From: DASZZY01 sp036260395
Lineage (GTDB): Bacteria; Actinomycetota; UBA4738; CALAEC01
Assembly: GCA_036260395.1 (NCBI GenBank)
Contig: DASZZY010000137.1
Location: forward strand, 1 to 28,530
Length of the DNA stretch: 28,530 nt
Direction: 5' to 3'
The position numbers and the translations under genes are program-made. A model generated the notes under the pieces. The model had not been told where the DNA came from and ran no database searches. It saw only the letters and a list, made by a program, of their open reading frames with translations. Below are positions 1-7,500 of this stretch, one piece after another; positions within the stretch are counted from its first letter, which is position 1; each line of letters starts with the position of its first letter.

Positions 1-1
1 G

Positions 2-130
2 GGCGGGTTCCTGGCCGACCGCCTCGGGCCGGGCGCCGGGGCGCCGTGGGGGCCGGCGACGGCCGGCGCGATCGCGGCGGCGGGCTACGTGGCGGCCGCT
101 CGCTCGGCGCGCCGCCCGGCCCGGGGCTGA
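2..130 (+). CDS. C-terminal end of a possible membrane transporter (cut by left edge)
   Basis: Only the last 42 codons are present, ending at TGA 128-130. The visible tail contains GGFLADRLG, then an alanine/glycine-rich hydrophobic stretch ending in a basic Ala/Arg tail. That pattern resembles the last loop and helix of major facilitator transporters, but the fragment is too short to name a family. It converges on the glycosyltransferase at 85-1713, and the two 3' ends overlap by 46 bases. The frame is supported by the recognisable motif and by continuity to the window edge. It could also be a chance open frame. Confidence 0.45.
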   Translation, partial: GGFLADRLGPGAGAPWGPATAGAIAAAGYVAAARSARRPARG

Positions 131-1713
131 GCCGAGGGCGACCGCTCGATCAGGAGCGGGTCCTCCCACCCCTCGCCGCCGGGCAGCGCCACGCGCCGGC
201 GGAGGTCCAGCAGCAGCCGGATCAACACCACGAGGATCACCGGCGTCACGATGTAGTGGAGGCCGAAGACCATCGCCTCCCAGACTCTCGGCGAACGGCT
301 CGGCTCGGCGACCAGCTCCGTGACGGCCAGTGCGACCGAGAGGACGATAGCCGCGGCCCGCCCGGGCCGCGGCAGCATCCAGACCACGGGCACCAGCCAG
401 GCCATGTACCACGGGTAGAGCAGCGGGGAGATCAGCACGGCCACGAGCGTGGCCCACCCCATCGTGGCCACCACCAGCAGCGGCTCGATCCGCCGCGGTC
501 CGCGAGCCAGGTGCCGGCGGAGCCCCACCAGGACGGCCACGAACACGGCCGGGAACGCCACGCGGACGATCGCCGAGACCACGTCCCCGGCCACGTCCCC
601 TCCCAGGGCCCTGGCCGCCCCTCGGAGCGGGACGAGAACCAACCGGGAGGGGGCCAGCCACCCGAGGCGGCTGCTCAGCTCGAGGGCGCCGAGCGTGGGG
701 TCGTGCGCCTGCATGAACGGGACGATGAACGGCAGCCCCACGGCCAGCCCCACGGCCGCGTGGAGCGCGAACCGCCGGAAGCGCCGTCCGGGCGGCTCGC
801 GGAGGACCGATACCACGACGACCACCGCCAGCGGCACCCCGGCCGAGACCTTCACGAGCGTCCCCACGGCCAGGATAGCCGTCGCCCACAGGTCGCGCCC
901 TCGGAGGACGAGCAGGACGCTGGCGGCGATCGCCAGGCCGACGAGCGTGTCGTTGTGACCCCCCGCCGCCCCGTGGAAGATCACCACGGGGTTCCAACCC
1001 ACGAGCGCCGCGGCGAACGCGGCGCGCTCCGGGCGGATGCTGCGGGCCGCCGCGGCCACGAGGAGCATCGTCGCCGCGCTCGCCGCGACGGCCAGGGCCT
1101 TGAACGCCAGCACGATGGCCGGTGGCGACTCCACCACGGCGGTCACGCCGGCGGCGATGGCGGAGAACGCCGGACCGTAGACCGAGGGGGAATCGATCCA
1201 GTCCACGGAGACGAGCGGGTACACGGGATCGCCCGCGAACCCGGCCGGGATGTCGACGTACGGATTGACGCCGTGAACGGACACCATGCGCCCGTAGATC
1301 GCGTAGCTGTAGACGTCACGGGAGAGGAACAGCGGCGTGAGCAGCGCCAGCACGTGGAGCCCCAGCCCGACGACGAGCACCCACCGGAGCGGGAGCCGGC
1401 CACGCCACGCCTCGAGGAGCGCGTACAGGAACGCCCCGGCCGCGGCGAGCAGGAACGCCGCGCTGACCGCCGCGGCCACGTCGCGTGGCAGCGCCGAGAG
1501 CCCCAGCGCGTCCGCGGCCGCCCGCAGGAAGCCCGGAGCCTCCGACCCCTCGAACAGCGGGGGCGTCAGCGGCGAGTTCGGCCGCGAGGCGAGGGCGGCC
1601 ACGAGGAGGCTGGTCAGGACGGTCGCCGCGGTGGGCCCCCACGGGCGTGCGGGCGGAGCCTCGGCGGCGGCTCCGGTGGAACGGTCGGGCGCCACGGCCC
1701 GGCGGAGATCCAT
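85..1713 (-). CDS. GT-C fold membrane glycosyltransferase (mannosyltransferase-like)
   Basis: This 542-residue polytopic protein has about a dozen hydrophobic segments. Near residues 131-152 it carries the loop SRDVYSYAIYGRM...HGVNPY, typical of GT-C transferases of the MptB/GT87 type, which move mannose from polyprenol-phosphate-mannose onto cell-envelope glycolipids or glycans outside the membrane. The acidic residue in SRDVYSY is the expected catalytic or donor-binding position. The sequence does not show the true substrate. The start is ATG 1713, chosen because the hydrophobic N-terminus begins soon after and because TAGACT lies 7 bases upstream, as in leaderless genes. The frame continues upstream into the deformylase gene but has no homology there. 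The gene lies 62 bases downstream of the deformylase gene and may be co-transcribed with it as well as started from its own promoter. Confidence 0.82.
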   Translation of the reverse strand: MDLRRAVAPDRSTGAAAEAPPARPWGPTAATVLTSLLVAALASRPNSPLTPPLFEGSEAPGFLRAAADALGLSALPRDVAAAVSAAFLLAAAGAFLYALLEAWRGRLPLRWVLVVGLGLHVLALLTPLFLSRDVYSYAIYGRMVSVHGVNPYVDIPAGFAGDPVYPLVSVDWIDSPSVYGPAFSAIAAGVTAVVESPPAIVLAFKALAVAASAATMLLVAAAARSIRPERAAFAAALVGWNPVVIFHGAAGGHNDTLVGLAIAASVLLVLRGRDLWATAILAVGTLVKVSAGVPLAVVVVVSVLREPPGRRFRRFALHAAVGLAVGLPFIVPFMQAHDPTLGALELSSRLGWLAPSRLVLVPLRGAARALGGDVAGDVVSAIVRVAFPAVFVAVLVGLRRHLARGPRRIEPLLVVATMGWATLVAVLISPLLYPWYMAWLVPVVWMLPRPGRAAAIVLSVALAVTELVAEPSRSPRVWEAMVFGLHYIVTPVILVVLIRLLLDLRRRVALPGGEGWEDPLLIERSPSAQPRAGRRAERAAAT

Positions 1714-1720
1714 CGCGGCC

Positions 1721-1726
1721 AGTCTA
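1721..1726 (-). promoter_or_regulatory. -10 box TAGACT for a leaderless glycosyltransferase mRNA
   Basis: On the minus strand TAGACT is followed by seven bases and then ATG 1713. That places the expected transcription start at or within one or two bases of the start codon. No purine-rich ribosome binding site lies between them. No -35 element is visible. This matches the TANNNT arrangement known for leaderless actinobacterial genes. Confidence 0.5.
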
Positions 1727-1775
1727 GAGCGGCCCTTGCGGTTGATCCGGGCCCGGCGCCCGTGCCGGTCCCACC

Positions 1776-2333
1776 TCAGTCCGGCGGCGGCTCGATCGTG
1801 TAGTCGACCTCCGCCGCGAAGCGCTCGCGGTCGCGCTCGAACAGCTCGCGCGCCAGCAGCGCCCCGGCGTCGTCGGCCCGGTCGACGGCCAGGATCCCGT
1901 CGAGGTGATCGAGCTCGTGCTGCATGAGCTCGGAGGCGGCCACGTCGAGCCGCTCCCAGTCGATCCGCTCCCCGGCGGCATCCGTGTACGAGAGCGAGAT
2001 CGACCGGTGTCGCCGGAGCCGGACCATCAGCCAGGGGAAGCTCATGCAGTCGTCCCACAGCGTGAACGTCTCCTCCGAGCGCCACGTGACCTCGGGGTCG
2101 ACCACCAGGAACGGCCCCTGCCCGAGGTTCACGGCGATGAACCTCTTCGACACGCCGATCTGGGGCGCGGCGATCGCGCGCCCGAACCCGTGGTGGGCCC
2201 GGAAGTCCTCGAGCGTCCGCGTCAGCAGCCGCCCCTCCTCCACGAACGCGGGGTCGGAGAGGTCGCCGACCGGCGCGGACGGCGCCCGAAGGACCGGATC
2301 GCCGATCAGCCGGACGTCGGGCGGCGGCCTCAT
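1776..2333 (-). CDS. def: Peptide deformylase-like metalloenzyme, divergent motifs
   Basis: Peptide deformylase removes the formyl group from the N-terminal methionine of new proteins. This 185-residue protein has the expected size and the three active-site regions. Motif 1 is GFGRAIAAPQ (49-58), two residues longer than the usual GxGxAAPQ. Motif 2 is DDCMS (94-98) in place of EGCLS. Motif 3 is QHELDHLDG (138-146), a standard HExxH. The metal ligands Cys96, His139 and His143 and the catalytic Glu140 are present, so an active enzyme is plausible. The altered motifs 1 and 2 suggest a secondary deformylase or a relative with another substrate. The start ATG 2333 overlaps the stop of the upstream dehydratase gene in an ATGA arrangement, so translation is probably coupled. 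No fmt gene is adjacent. Confidence 0.82.
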   Translation of the reverse strand: MRPPPDVRLIGDPVLRAPSAPVGDLSDPAFVEEGRLLTRTLEDFRAHHGFGRAIAAPQIGVSKRFIAVNLGQGPFLVVDPEVTWRSEETFTLWDDCMSFPWLMVRLRRHRSISLSYTDAAGERIDWERLDVAASELMQHELDHLDGILAVDRADDAGALLARELFERDRERFAAEVDYTIEPPPD

Positions 2334-3328
2334 CCGCCGAGGTCCGGGAGCGAGGAGGGCATCTCGATCGCCCGCCGGAGGAGCGGCATCGTGATGTTCG
2401 CGCCGGTCAGCACGATCGCCACCCGGCGGCCGCGGAGCTCCTCGCGCCGCTCCCACGCCGCGGCCAGCCCGGCGGCGCCGGCCGGTTCCACCAGGACGTG
2501 CGCCGTCTCCACCAGCATCCGGACGCCGGAGAGGAGCGCCTCGTCGGGGACGGCCACGGCGTCGTCCACCAGCGCCAGCAGGCCGGCGAGCGCCCGACGG
2601 GCGGGGACGCGGCAGGCCAGGCCGTCGGCCACCGTATCGATCGGGAGCTCGACGGGACGCCGGGCGTGGAAGCTGGCGACCATCGCCGAGGAGCCCTTGG
2701 CCTGCACGGCCACCACGCGCGCGGCGGGATGCGTCGCCTTCAGGACCGCCGCGCAGCCCACCACCAGCGTCCCGCTCCCCATCGGGACGAACAAGGCGTC
2801 GACGTCGTCGAGGCGGCGGGCCACCTCGAGCCCGACCGTCCCGGCGCCCTCCATCATGTCGAGGCTCTCGCCGTCGTCGACGAACAGCAGGTCGTCCGCC
2901 TCGGCGAACGCCAACGCCTCGGCCTTGGCCTCGTCGATATCGCGCCCGGCGAGGTGGATCGTCCCGCCGAAGGCCTCGATCATCCGTCGCTTGAGCGGGT
3001 TGGGGCTCTGCGGCAGGAAGATGTGGGCCGGGACCCCGAGCCGGAGGGCGGCCCAGGCCACGGCCTGCCCGTGGTTCCCGGTGGAGGAGGTCACCGCCGC
3101 CCGGACCGATCCGCGCTCCGCGGCCCTGGAGATCGCGGTCAGCGCGCCGCGCCACTTGAACGAGGCGATGGGGCTCACGGTCTCGTTCTTCAGCCAGACG
3201 TCGGCGGCCAGCGCCTCGCTCAGGAGCTCCGAGCGGACCAGCGGGGTCTCGGGGTGCCAGGACGCCACGAGCGACGCCGCGGCCTCGATCCCCTCGGGGC
3301 TCGGGAGCTCGTTGGACGGGTCGGCCAT
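2330..3328 (-). CDS. PLP-dependent threonine/serine dehydratase-family enzyme
   Basis: This 332-residue fold-type II PLP enzyme resembles threonine/serine dehydratases, which deaminate hydroxy amino acids to 2-oxo acids, and serine racemases. The cofactor lysine is Lys58 in SPIASFKWRG. The substrate loop is SSTGNHGQ (81-88). The phosphate-binding glycine loop is GSGTLVVG (184-191), less glycine-rich than the classic GGGGL. The C-terminal pattern is VEPAGAAGLAA (281-291), followed by LTGAN (307-311). No ACT regulatory domain follows, so this is a short catabolic or racemase-type form; an exact substrate cannot be assigned. ATG 3328 lies 7 bases behind TACGCT with no ribosome binding site. It is the first gene of a minus-strand set with the deformylase and perhaps the glycosyltransferase. 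Confidence 0.88.
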   Translation of the reverse strand: MADPSNELPSPEGIEAAASLVASWHPETPLVRSELLSEALAADVWLKNETVSPIASFKWRGALTAISRAAERGSVRAAVTSSTGNHGQAVAWAALRLGVPAHIFLPQSPNPLKRRMIEAFGGTIHLAGRDIDEAKAEALAFAEADDLLFVDDGESLDMMEGAGTVGLEVARRLDDVDALFVPMGSGTLVVGCAAVLKATHPAARVVAVQAKGSSAMVASFHARRPVELPIDTVADGLACRVPARRALAGLLALVDDAVAVPDEALLSGVRMLVETAHVLVEPAGAAGLAAAWERREELRGRRVAIVLTGANITMPLLRRAIEMPSSLPDLGG

Positions 3329-3335
3329 GGCGCAC

Positions 3336-3341
3336 AGCGTA
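3336..3341 (-). promoter_or_regulatory. -10 box TACGCT for a leaderless dehydratase mRNA
   Basis: On the minus strand TACGCT is separated from ATG 3328 by seven bases, and no Shine-Dalgarno sequence is present. The box lies in the 87-base divergent region shared with the PhzF gene, so two outward promoters are packed there. A recognisable -35 element is not seen. Confidence 0.5.
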
Positions 3342-3358
3342 GCGGGGCCACGATGGCA

Positions 3359-3387
3359 TCGACCCGCCGCGAGCGACGGGGTACCGT
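3359..3387 (+). promoter_or_regulatory. Probable sigma-70-type promoter for the PhzF gene
   Basis: TCGACC (3359-3364) and TACCGT (3382-3387) are separated by 17 bases and match the housekeeping -35 and -10 elements at four and at least three positions. Transcription would start near 3394, giving a leader of about 22 bases that contains the ribosome binding site. This contrasts with the leaderless start on the other strand. Confidence 0.45.
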
Positions 3388-3415
3388 GACCGGCGAACCA
3401 TCGAGGGAGGGATCG

Positions 3416-4267
3416 ATGCCGCGCCGCTTCCAGCAGGTCGACGTCTTCGGCGCCGAGCCGTTCTCGGGGAACCCCCTGGCGGTGGTCCTCGACGGCGAGG
3501 GGCTGTCGGCGGAGGCCATGCAGCGGTTCACGCGGTGGTCGAACCTGTCCGAGGCGACCTTCCTCCTGCCGCCGACGTCGCCCGAAGCGGACTACCGGGT
3601 GCGCATCTTCACGCTGGCCCGCGAGCTGCCGTTCGCCGGGCACCCGACGCTGGGCAGCTGCCACGCCTGGCTGATGGCGGGCGGCCGGCCCCGGGAGAGC
3701 GACGTCGTGGTCCAGCAATGTGGCGCCGGCCTCGTCCCCGTACGGCGAGCGGGCGAGCGCCTGGCCTTCGCGGCGCCGCCGCTGCTGCGGTCCGGCCCCG
3801 TCGACGAGCGCTACCTCGAGGAGGTGGCCTCCGTGCTCGGCATCGATCGGGCGCGGATCGTCGACGCCCGGTGGGTCGACAATGGACCCGGCTGGGTCGG
3901 GGTGCTGCTGGAGGACGCCGACGCCGTCCTGGCGCTGGAACCGCCGTCCTCGAGGTACGCGGGCGAGGAGAGCGTGGACATCGGCGTGGTCGGCCCCTAC
4001 CCGCCGGGGTCGGAGTGCGCCCTCGAGGTCAGGGCCTTCTTCACCGACGAGCACGGCGCGATGCGGGAGGACCCGGTGACCGGCAGCCTCAACGCCTCGC
4101 TGGCGGAGTGGCTCCTCGACACAGGCCGAGCCACCGCGCCGTACGTCGCCAGCCAGGGGGGCCGCCTCGGCCACCAGGGCCGCGTCCACATCGAGCAGGA
4201 CGGTGACGGCACGGTGTGGGTGGGGGGCGCCACGGTGACGTGCGTGGCCGGGGAGATCGAGATCTGA
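3416..4267 (+). CDS. PhzF-family isomerase/epimerase-like protein
   Basis: This 283-residue protein belongs to the PhzF family, which has a diaminopimelate-epimerase-like two-domain fold. PhzF itself isomerises trans-2,3-dihydro-3-hydroxyanthranilate in phenazine synthesis, but most members have unknown substrates and no phenazine genes occur here. Visible family blocks are SGNPLAVVLD (17-26), NLSEATFLLPP with the catalytic Glu46, LPFAGHPTLG (71-80), and near the C-terminus DPVTGSLNASLAEWL. ATG 3416 is preceded by GAGGGAGGG at good spacing. Six bases separate its stop from the start of the following NTF2-like gene, so the two are probably one transcript. Confidence 0.9.
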   Translation: MPRRFQQVDVFGAEPFSGNPLAVVLDGEGLSAEAMQRFTRWSNLSEATFLLPPTSPEADYRVRIFTLARELPFAGHPTLGSCHAWLMAGGRPRESDVVVQQCGAGLVPVRRAGERLAFAAPPLLRSGPVDERYLEEVASVLGIDRARIVDARWVDNGPGWVGVLLEDADAVLALEPPSSRYAGEESVDIGVVGPYPPGSECALEVRAFFTDEHGAMREDPVTGSLNASLAEWLLDTGRATAPYVASQGGRLGHQGRVHIEQDGDGTVWVGGATVTCVAGEIEI

Positions 4268-4272
4268 GGCGC

Positions 4273-4740
4273 ATGCCCGAGGCCGCCGAGACGATCCGCT
4301 CGCTCTACGAGGCCCTGGCCAGGCGAGACGGCGAGGCCGCCGCGGCGTGCTACGCGCCCGACGCCACATTCCGCGATGCCGCGTTCCGGTTATCCGGTGC
4401 GGACGTCGGCGACATGTGGCGGATGCTCACCGAACGAGGCAAGGACCTTCGGATCGACTACCGCCTCGTCGGCGACGACGCCGCCGAGTGGACGGCCGAC
4501 TACACGTTCCAGGGCCATCCGGTGCACAACGTGATCCACAGCACGTTCGAGTTCGACGACGCCGGCCGGATCAAGAGGCAGGTCGATACGTTCGACTTCC
4601 CGACATGGGCTCGACAGGCGCTCGGGTGGAAGGGGAGGCTGCTCGGCCGCTTCACGCTCCTCCAGGCGGCGGTGCAGAAGGGATCCGCCGCCTCGCTGTC
4701 CCGCTGGCAGCGCCGCCGCGCCGACCGGCAGTCGGCCTAG
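4273..4740 (+). CDS. NTF2-like (SnoaL-type) small protein
   Basis: The 155-residue product has the NTF2/SnoaL cone-fold pattern: a helix with SLYEALARRDGEAAAACYAPDATFRD, a central strand region ending in a QGHPVHNVIHSTFEFDDAGRI-like block, and a basic C-terminal extension. Family members include ketosteroid isomerases, polyketide cyclases and binding proteins. No substrate can be inferred. ATG 4273 starts 6 bases after the PhzF stop. Its own ribosome binding site is weak (GAGGCGC), so coupling to the PhzF gene is likely. It converges on another SnoaL-like gene, with 56 bases between the two stops. Confidence 0.78.
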   Translation: MPEAAETIRSLYEALARRDGEAAAACYAPDATFRDAAFRLSGADVGDMWRMLTERGKDLRIDYRLVGDDAAEWTADYTFQGHPVHNVIHSTFEFDDAGRIKRQVDTFDFPTWARQALGWKGRLLGRFTLLQAAVQKGSAASLSRWQRRRADRQSA

Positions 4741-4796
4741 CCCGTTGGGGCCCATGCGCCGGCCCTCACCGCCACGACCCGCCGCGCGTCAGGGGA

Positions 4797-5189
4797 TCAG
4801 CCGATGAACTCATCCACCGCCTTCTGGTCGTTGGACAGTGTCCAGAACTCCACGACCCTGCCGTCCGGCCCGAACCGCATGGCGTCGGCCATGATGACGT
4901 CGAGGCCCTTCCCTTCCGAAGTCGCCGTCACGTGGGTGAACGACATCAAGAAGTCCTTGCCTTCCAGGACGTCGAGAGACTCGACCTGCAGCTGCGTGCT
5001 GGCCACCTCGTAGAAGCCTCGGATCAGCCGCAGGACCCCCTCGCGGCCCCGGTAGTCGCCGCTCAACGAGCTGCGGCCGCTCCAGTGCCACACCACGTCG
5101 TCCGCCAGCAGTAGCTCGCCGAACGTGTCCAGGTCGTTTTGGCTGACCGCGGCCATCGCCTGGCCCAGCCGTTCCGCCTTGTCGCCCAT
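4797..5189 (-). CDS. SnoaL-like/NTF2-fold protein, tandem copy 2
   Basis: This 130-residue SnoaL-like protein has the family signatures DDVVWHWSG, SLSGDYRGREGVL and FGPDGRVVEFWTLSNDQ. The upstream neighbour at 5199-5591 has the same length and block order (HIGGTHRLSGDYRGRQAIL), so the two are tandem paralogues that have diverged. The family includes isomerases, cyclases, dehydratases and non-catalytic binders. ATG 5189 has the ribosome binding site AAGGAG immediately upstream, overlapping the end of the preceding gene region (9 bases between stop and start). It is the last gene of the NmrA operon. Confidence 0.82.
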   Translation of the reverse strand: MGDKAERLGQAMAAVSQNDLDTFGELLLADDVVWHWSGRSSLSGDYRGREGVLRLIRGFYEVASTQLQVESLDVLEGKDFLMSFTHVTATSEGKGLDVIMADAMRFGPDGRVVEFWTLSNDQKAVDEFIG

Positions 5190-5198
5190 GTCGACTCC

Positions 5199-5591
5199 TT
5201 ACTCCCAGAATCGATCGATCGCGCCCTGATCGGTGGCATGGGCCCAGAACTCCTGGATCGCGCCGTCCGCCCCGAACACGAACGCCTCGGCCATCGTGAC
5301 GTCCAACGTCCGGCCCGGCCGTTCCCCCGTGACCCGGAGGAACGCCGCGCCCCGCCGGTCGTTGGCCAGCAGCTCCAGCGGCTCGAGCTTCAGGGAGTTC
5401 CCGGTCTCCCGCCCCACCGTGTCGAAGTAGTCGAGGATCGCCTGACGGCCCCGGTAGTCGCCGCTCAACCGGTGCGTTCCACCGATGTGCCAGACGGCGT
5501 CGTCGGCCAGCGACCGCCCGAGCGCGTCGCGGTCACCCGCCGCGTACGCGTCCAGGAAGGCCTGGAGCCGTTCCACGTTCGGATGTGCCAT
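5199..5591 (-). CDS. SnoaL-like/NTF2-fold protein, tandem copy 1
   Basis: The product is 130 residues long, with the NTF2-fold pattern: an N-terminal helix ERLQAFLDAYAAGDRDALG, DDAVWHIGG, HRLSGDYRGRQAIL, and a C-terminal strand FGADGAIQEFWAHATDQ. It matches the downstream copy block by block. ATG 5591 is chosen over an in-frame upstream start because AGGAGGGAGGG stands at normal spacing before it. The gene follows the NmrA-like gene by 22 bases. The operon suggests a small-molecule oxidoreductase step with two NTF2-fold partner or isomerase subunits. The substrate is unknown. Confidence 0.83.
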   Translation of the reverse strand: MAHPNVERLQAFLDAYAAGDRDALGRSLADDAVWHIGGTHRLSGDYRGRQAILDYFDTVGRETGNSLKLEPLELLANDRRGAAFLRVTGERPGRTLDVTMAEAFVFGADGAIQEFWAHATDQGAIDRFWE

Positions 5592-5613
5592 TGCTTCCCT
5601 CCCTCCTGGCCGC

Positions 5614-6498
5614 TCAGCGGCCGGTCGCCGATGGCCCGTCGCCGCTTCGGCGAGCAACCCACTCCCCCACGGTCATCGCGTTCGGGTGGACCTCTCGGGC
5701 CGGCGAGGCGTCGAGATCGATCTCGTTCACCCGGAGCCAGCGCCACATCGTGATCTCGTCGGTTCCTACGAACATACGGAACAGCCACACCGGCATGGGG
5801 AAGCTCCGAGGCAACTTGCCAGTGACCTGGCGCCAGATGGCGCGCGACTCATCGATCGACTGGACGTCGCTGGTCAGCGGGATATCACGGCCGATGAACC
5901 GGCCGGGCTCGGCGAACGCCCGAGCGGCGATAGCCCCGAGGTCGTCGACGGCCAGCCACCCGACCGGCCGAGCCCAGCCCATCAGCTTCGGCATGACGTG
6001 CCAGGTGGATGCCGTCGGATAGAACTTCTTTGCCGTCATGAGCTCCATGAACGCCATCGGGCGGAGGATCGTGACCGGGAGGTCGATCGCTCGCATGTGC
6101 TCCGCGACCTCCACCTTGGTGTCCCACGACCCCACGCCGGTCCTGGTCCCGGGGCCCGCGGAGCCATAGACGACGTGCGGGACGGCGGCGCGCTTGGCGG
6201 CTTCGGCGACGTTCTTCCCCTCGGTGACCTCGCCCCGGTAGCCGCTGATGTGGTGGTTCTGGACGTTGAACACCCCGTGGACGCCGTCGAACGCGCGGTC
6301 CAGGGACGATGGATCCGTGGTGTCGGCCTTGACGAGGTGCGCGCCGAGCTCCGTAAGCGGGCGAGCCTTCTTGTGAGCGGGGTCCCGGGTGAGGGCCCGC
6401 ACGCTCCAACCCTCGTCCAGGAGTCGCGTGGTGACGGCGCCGCCCTGAAGCCCGGTAGCCCCCACGACGGCGATGACCCGAGTCCCCGGATTCGCCAT
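5614..6498 (-). CDS. NmrA-like NAD(P)-binding Rossmann protein
   Basis: The 294-residue protein begins with VIAVVGATGLQGGAV (8-22), the GxxGxxG dinucleotide-binding loop of NmrA-like atypical short-chain dehydrogenases. Later blocks include a HVVYGSAG-type strand, KVEVAEHMRA and LPVTILRPMAFMELM, all characteristic of NmrA/HSCARG proteins. These often act as NAD(P)H sensors or as reductases. The classical SDR Tyr-x3-Lys pair is not obvious, which favours a sensor or an atypical enzyme. ATG 6498 has GGGGAGGGA upstream. It is the first gene of a minus-strand trio with two SnoaL-like genes. Confidence 0.86.
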   Translation of the reverse strand: MANPGTRVIAVVGATGLQGGAVTTRLLDEGWSVRALTRDPAHKKARPLTELGAHLVKADTTDPSSLDRAFDGVHGVFNVQNHHISGYRGEVTEGKNVAEAAKRAAVPHVVYGSAGPGTRTGVGSWDTKVEVAEHMRAIDLPVTILRPMAFMELMTAKKFYPTASTWHVMPKLMGWARPVGWLAVDDLGAIAARAFAEPGRFIGRDIPLTSDVQSIDESRAIWRQVTGKLPRSFPMPVWLFRMFVGTDEITMWRWLRVNEIDLDASPAREVHPNAMTVGEWVARRSGDGPSATGR

Positions 6499-6530
6499 GC
6501 TCCCTCCCCGGGTGTCACTGAGAACGGCTC

Positions 6531-6559
6531 ATCCTAGCGACAACCTGCTCTGCTGGACA
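6531..6559 (-). promoter_or_regulatory. Probable promoter of the NmrA/SnoaL operon
   Basis: On the minus strand TGTCCA (6554-6559) and TAGGAT (6531-6536) are 17 bases apart. The start would be near 6524, giving a leader of about 26 bases that includes the GGGGAGGGA ribosome binding site. The -10 match is good and the -35 match is modest. Confidence 0.4.
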
Positions 6560-6560
6560 C

Positions 6561-6746
6561 TTGCAGGAGACAACACCATTGAGCCGCAGCAGCGCCAAGT
6601 CGGGCCTCGCTGGCCGTGTGCGCATCATCGAACAGGGCCGCAGGGCAGTTGGCTGCCTCGAGGTCGCAACCCGCGCGGCCCTGGTCGACCCCCGCCGTAT
6701 CAACATCTTCGAGCGCCGGGGGTTGCAGGCGGCGTCGGGCCGATGA
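6561..6746 (+). pseudogene. Truncated antibiotic-biosynthesis monooxygenase (ABM/YgiN-like) remnant
   Basis: A 61-codon open stretch starting at TTG reads VRIIEQGRRAVGCLE, then ALVDPRRINIFER and LQAAS. This aligns with the core of ABM-fold proteins, which typically read V-EQ-R--PGCL---A--ADLVDP-RINIFERWES-AA. The first strand of the fold and the C-terminal end are missing, the conserved Trp after FER is Arg, and no ribosome binding site precedes it. I read it as a decayed or internally excised gene. A short functional protein is less likely. It sits in the 306-base gap between the NmrA promoter and the RibD/DHFR-like gene and explains most of that gap. Confidence 0.55.
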
Positions 6747-6804
6747 AATCGGCGCCTCGATGTGGTCATAACGAGGAAACCACCGCGAGAGAAAGGACGA
6801 ACCC

Positions 6805-7419
6805 ATGAAACTGACGACCATCACGCACGTCTCCGTCGACGGCGTGATGCAGGGACTCGGCGGCCCGGACGAGGACCGCAGGGGCGGATTCGAGCGCGGC
6901 GGGTGGGCCCTGCCGCTGTTCGACAACGAGGCCGAGACGTTCGTCAACCAGGTCTACCAGCGCGCCGACGCCTTCCTGTTCGGCCGGCGGACCTACGAGA
7001 TCTTCGCCGGCTATTGGGGAGTAATGGCAGATTCGGTCAACCCCATCGCAGCGGCGTTGAACAGGCGGCCCAAGTACGTCGCATCGACCACGCTCACCGA
7101 CCGGCGATGGGCGGACACGATCGTGCTCTCCGGTGACGTCGCGGCGGCCATCGGCGAGCTGAAAGCCAAGCCGGCGGGCGAACTACAGGTGCATGGCAGC
7201 GGCAATCTGGTCCGCTGGCTGTTCGACAACCACCTGGTCGACGAGATCACCCTGCTCACCTATCCCGTGGTCGTCGGCCAGGGCACGCGGCTGTTCCCCG
7301 ACACCGGCCCGGACACCGCGCTCGACCTGGTCGACTCGCGAGCCACCCCGAAGGGGGTAACGATCCAGGTCTACCGGCCCGCCGGGCGCCCGCAGTACGC
7401 AACGGCCGCGGCCGACTGA
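6805..7419 (+). CDS. Dihydrofolate reductase-family (RibD C-terminal-like) protein
   Basis: The 204-residue protein matches the stand-alone RibD C-terminal/DHFR-like reductases (YyaP/YwjB type), which are predicted NAD(P)H-dependent reductases whose substrates are mostly unknown. Visible blocks are the N-terminal strand THVSVDGVMQG, FLFGRRTYEIFAGYWG, KYVASTTL, the nucleotide-binding block HGSGNLVRWLFDNHLVDE, and the closing PVVVGQGTRLFPD. ATG 6805 follows AGAAAGGA at good spacing. It appears to be monocistronic; the upstream ABM remnant suggests it may once have shared a transcript with that gene. Confidence 0.9.
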   Translation: MKLTTITHVSVDGVMQGLGGPDEDRRGGFERGGWALPLFDNEAETFVNQVYQRADAFLFGRRTYEIFAGYWGVMADSVNPIAAALNRRPKYVASTTLTDRRWADTIVLSGDVAAAIGELKAKPAGELQVHGSGNLVRWLFDNHLVDEITLLTYPVVVGQGTRLFPDTGPDTALDLVDSRATPKGVTIQVYRPAGRPQYATAAAD

Positions 7420-7485
7420 AGAACGTGACATAGGTGCCTCACTCAGCGAGAGTCGGCCGTGCCGAATCTCTTGCACGGGCCCACT

Positions 7486-7500
7486 GGCGCCTTTGGTGCC
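7486..7500 (+). terminator. Weak hairpin downstream of the RibD/DHFR-like gene
   Basis: GGCGCC and GGTGCC can form a six-pair stem (one G-T pair) around a TTT loop, 67 bases after the stop codon and 92 bases before the tRNA. No T-run follows, so a role as terminator is tentative. Confidence 0.25.

Noticed and set aside
46..1803. A 585-codon plus-strand open frame over the glycosyltransferase gene
   Set aside because: Same reason: the composition is that of an antisense shadow, and the minus strand shows a coherent membrane protein with a GT-C motif.
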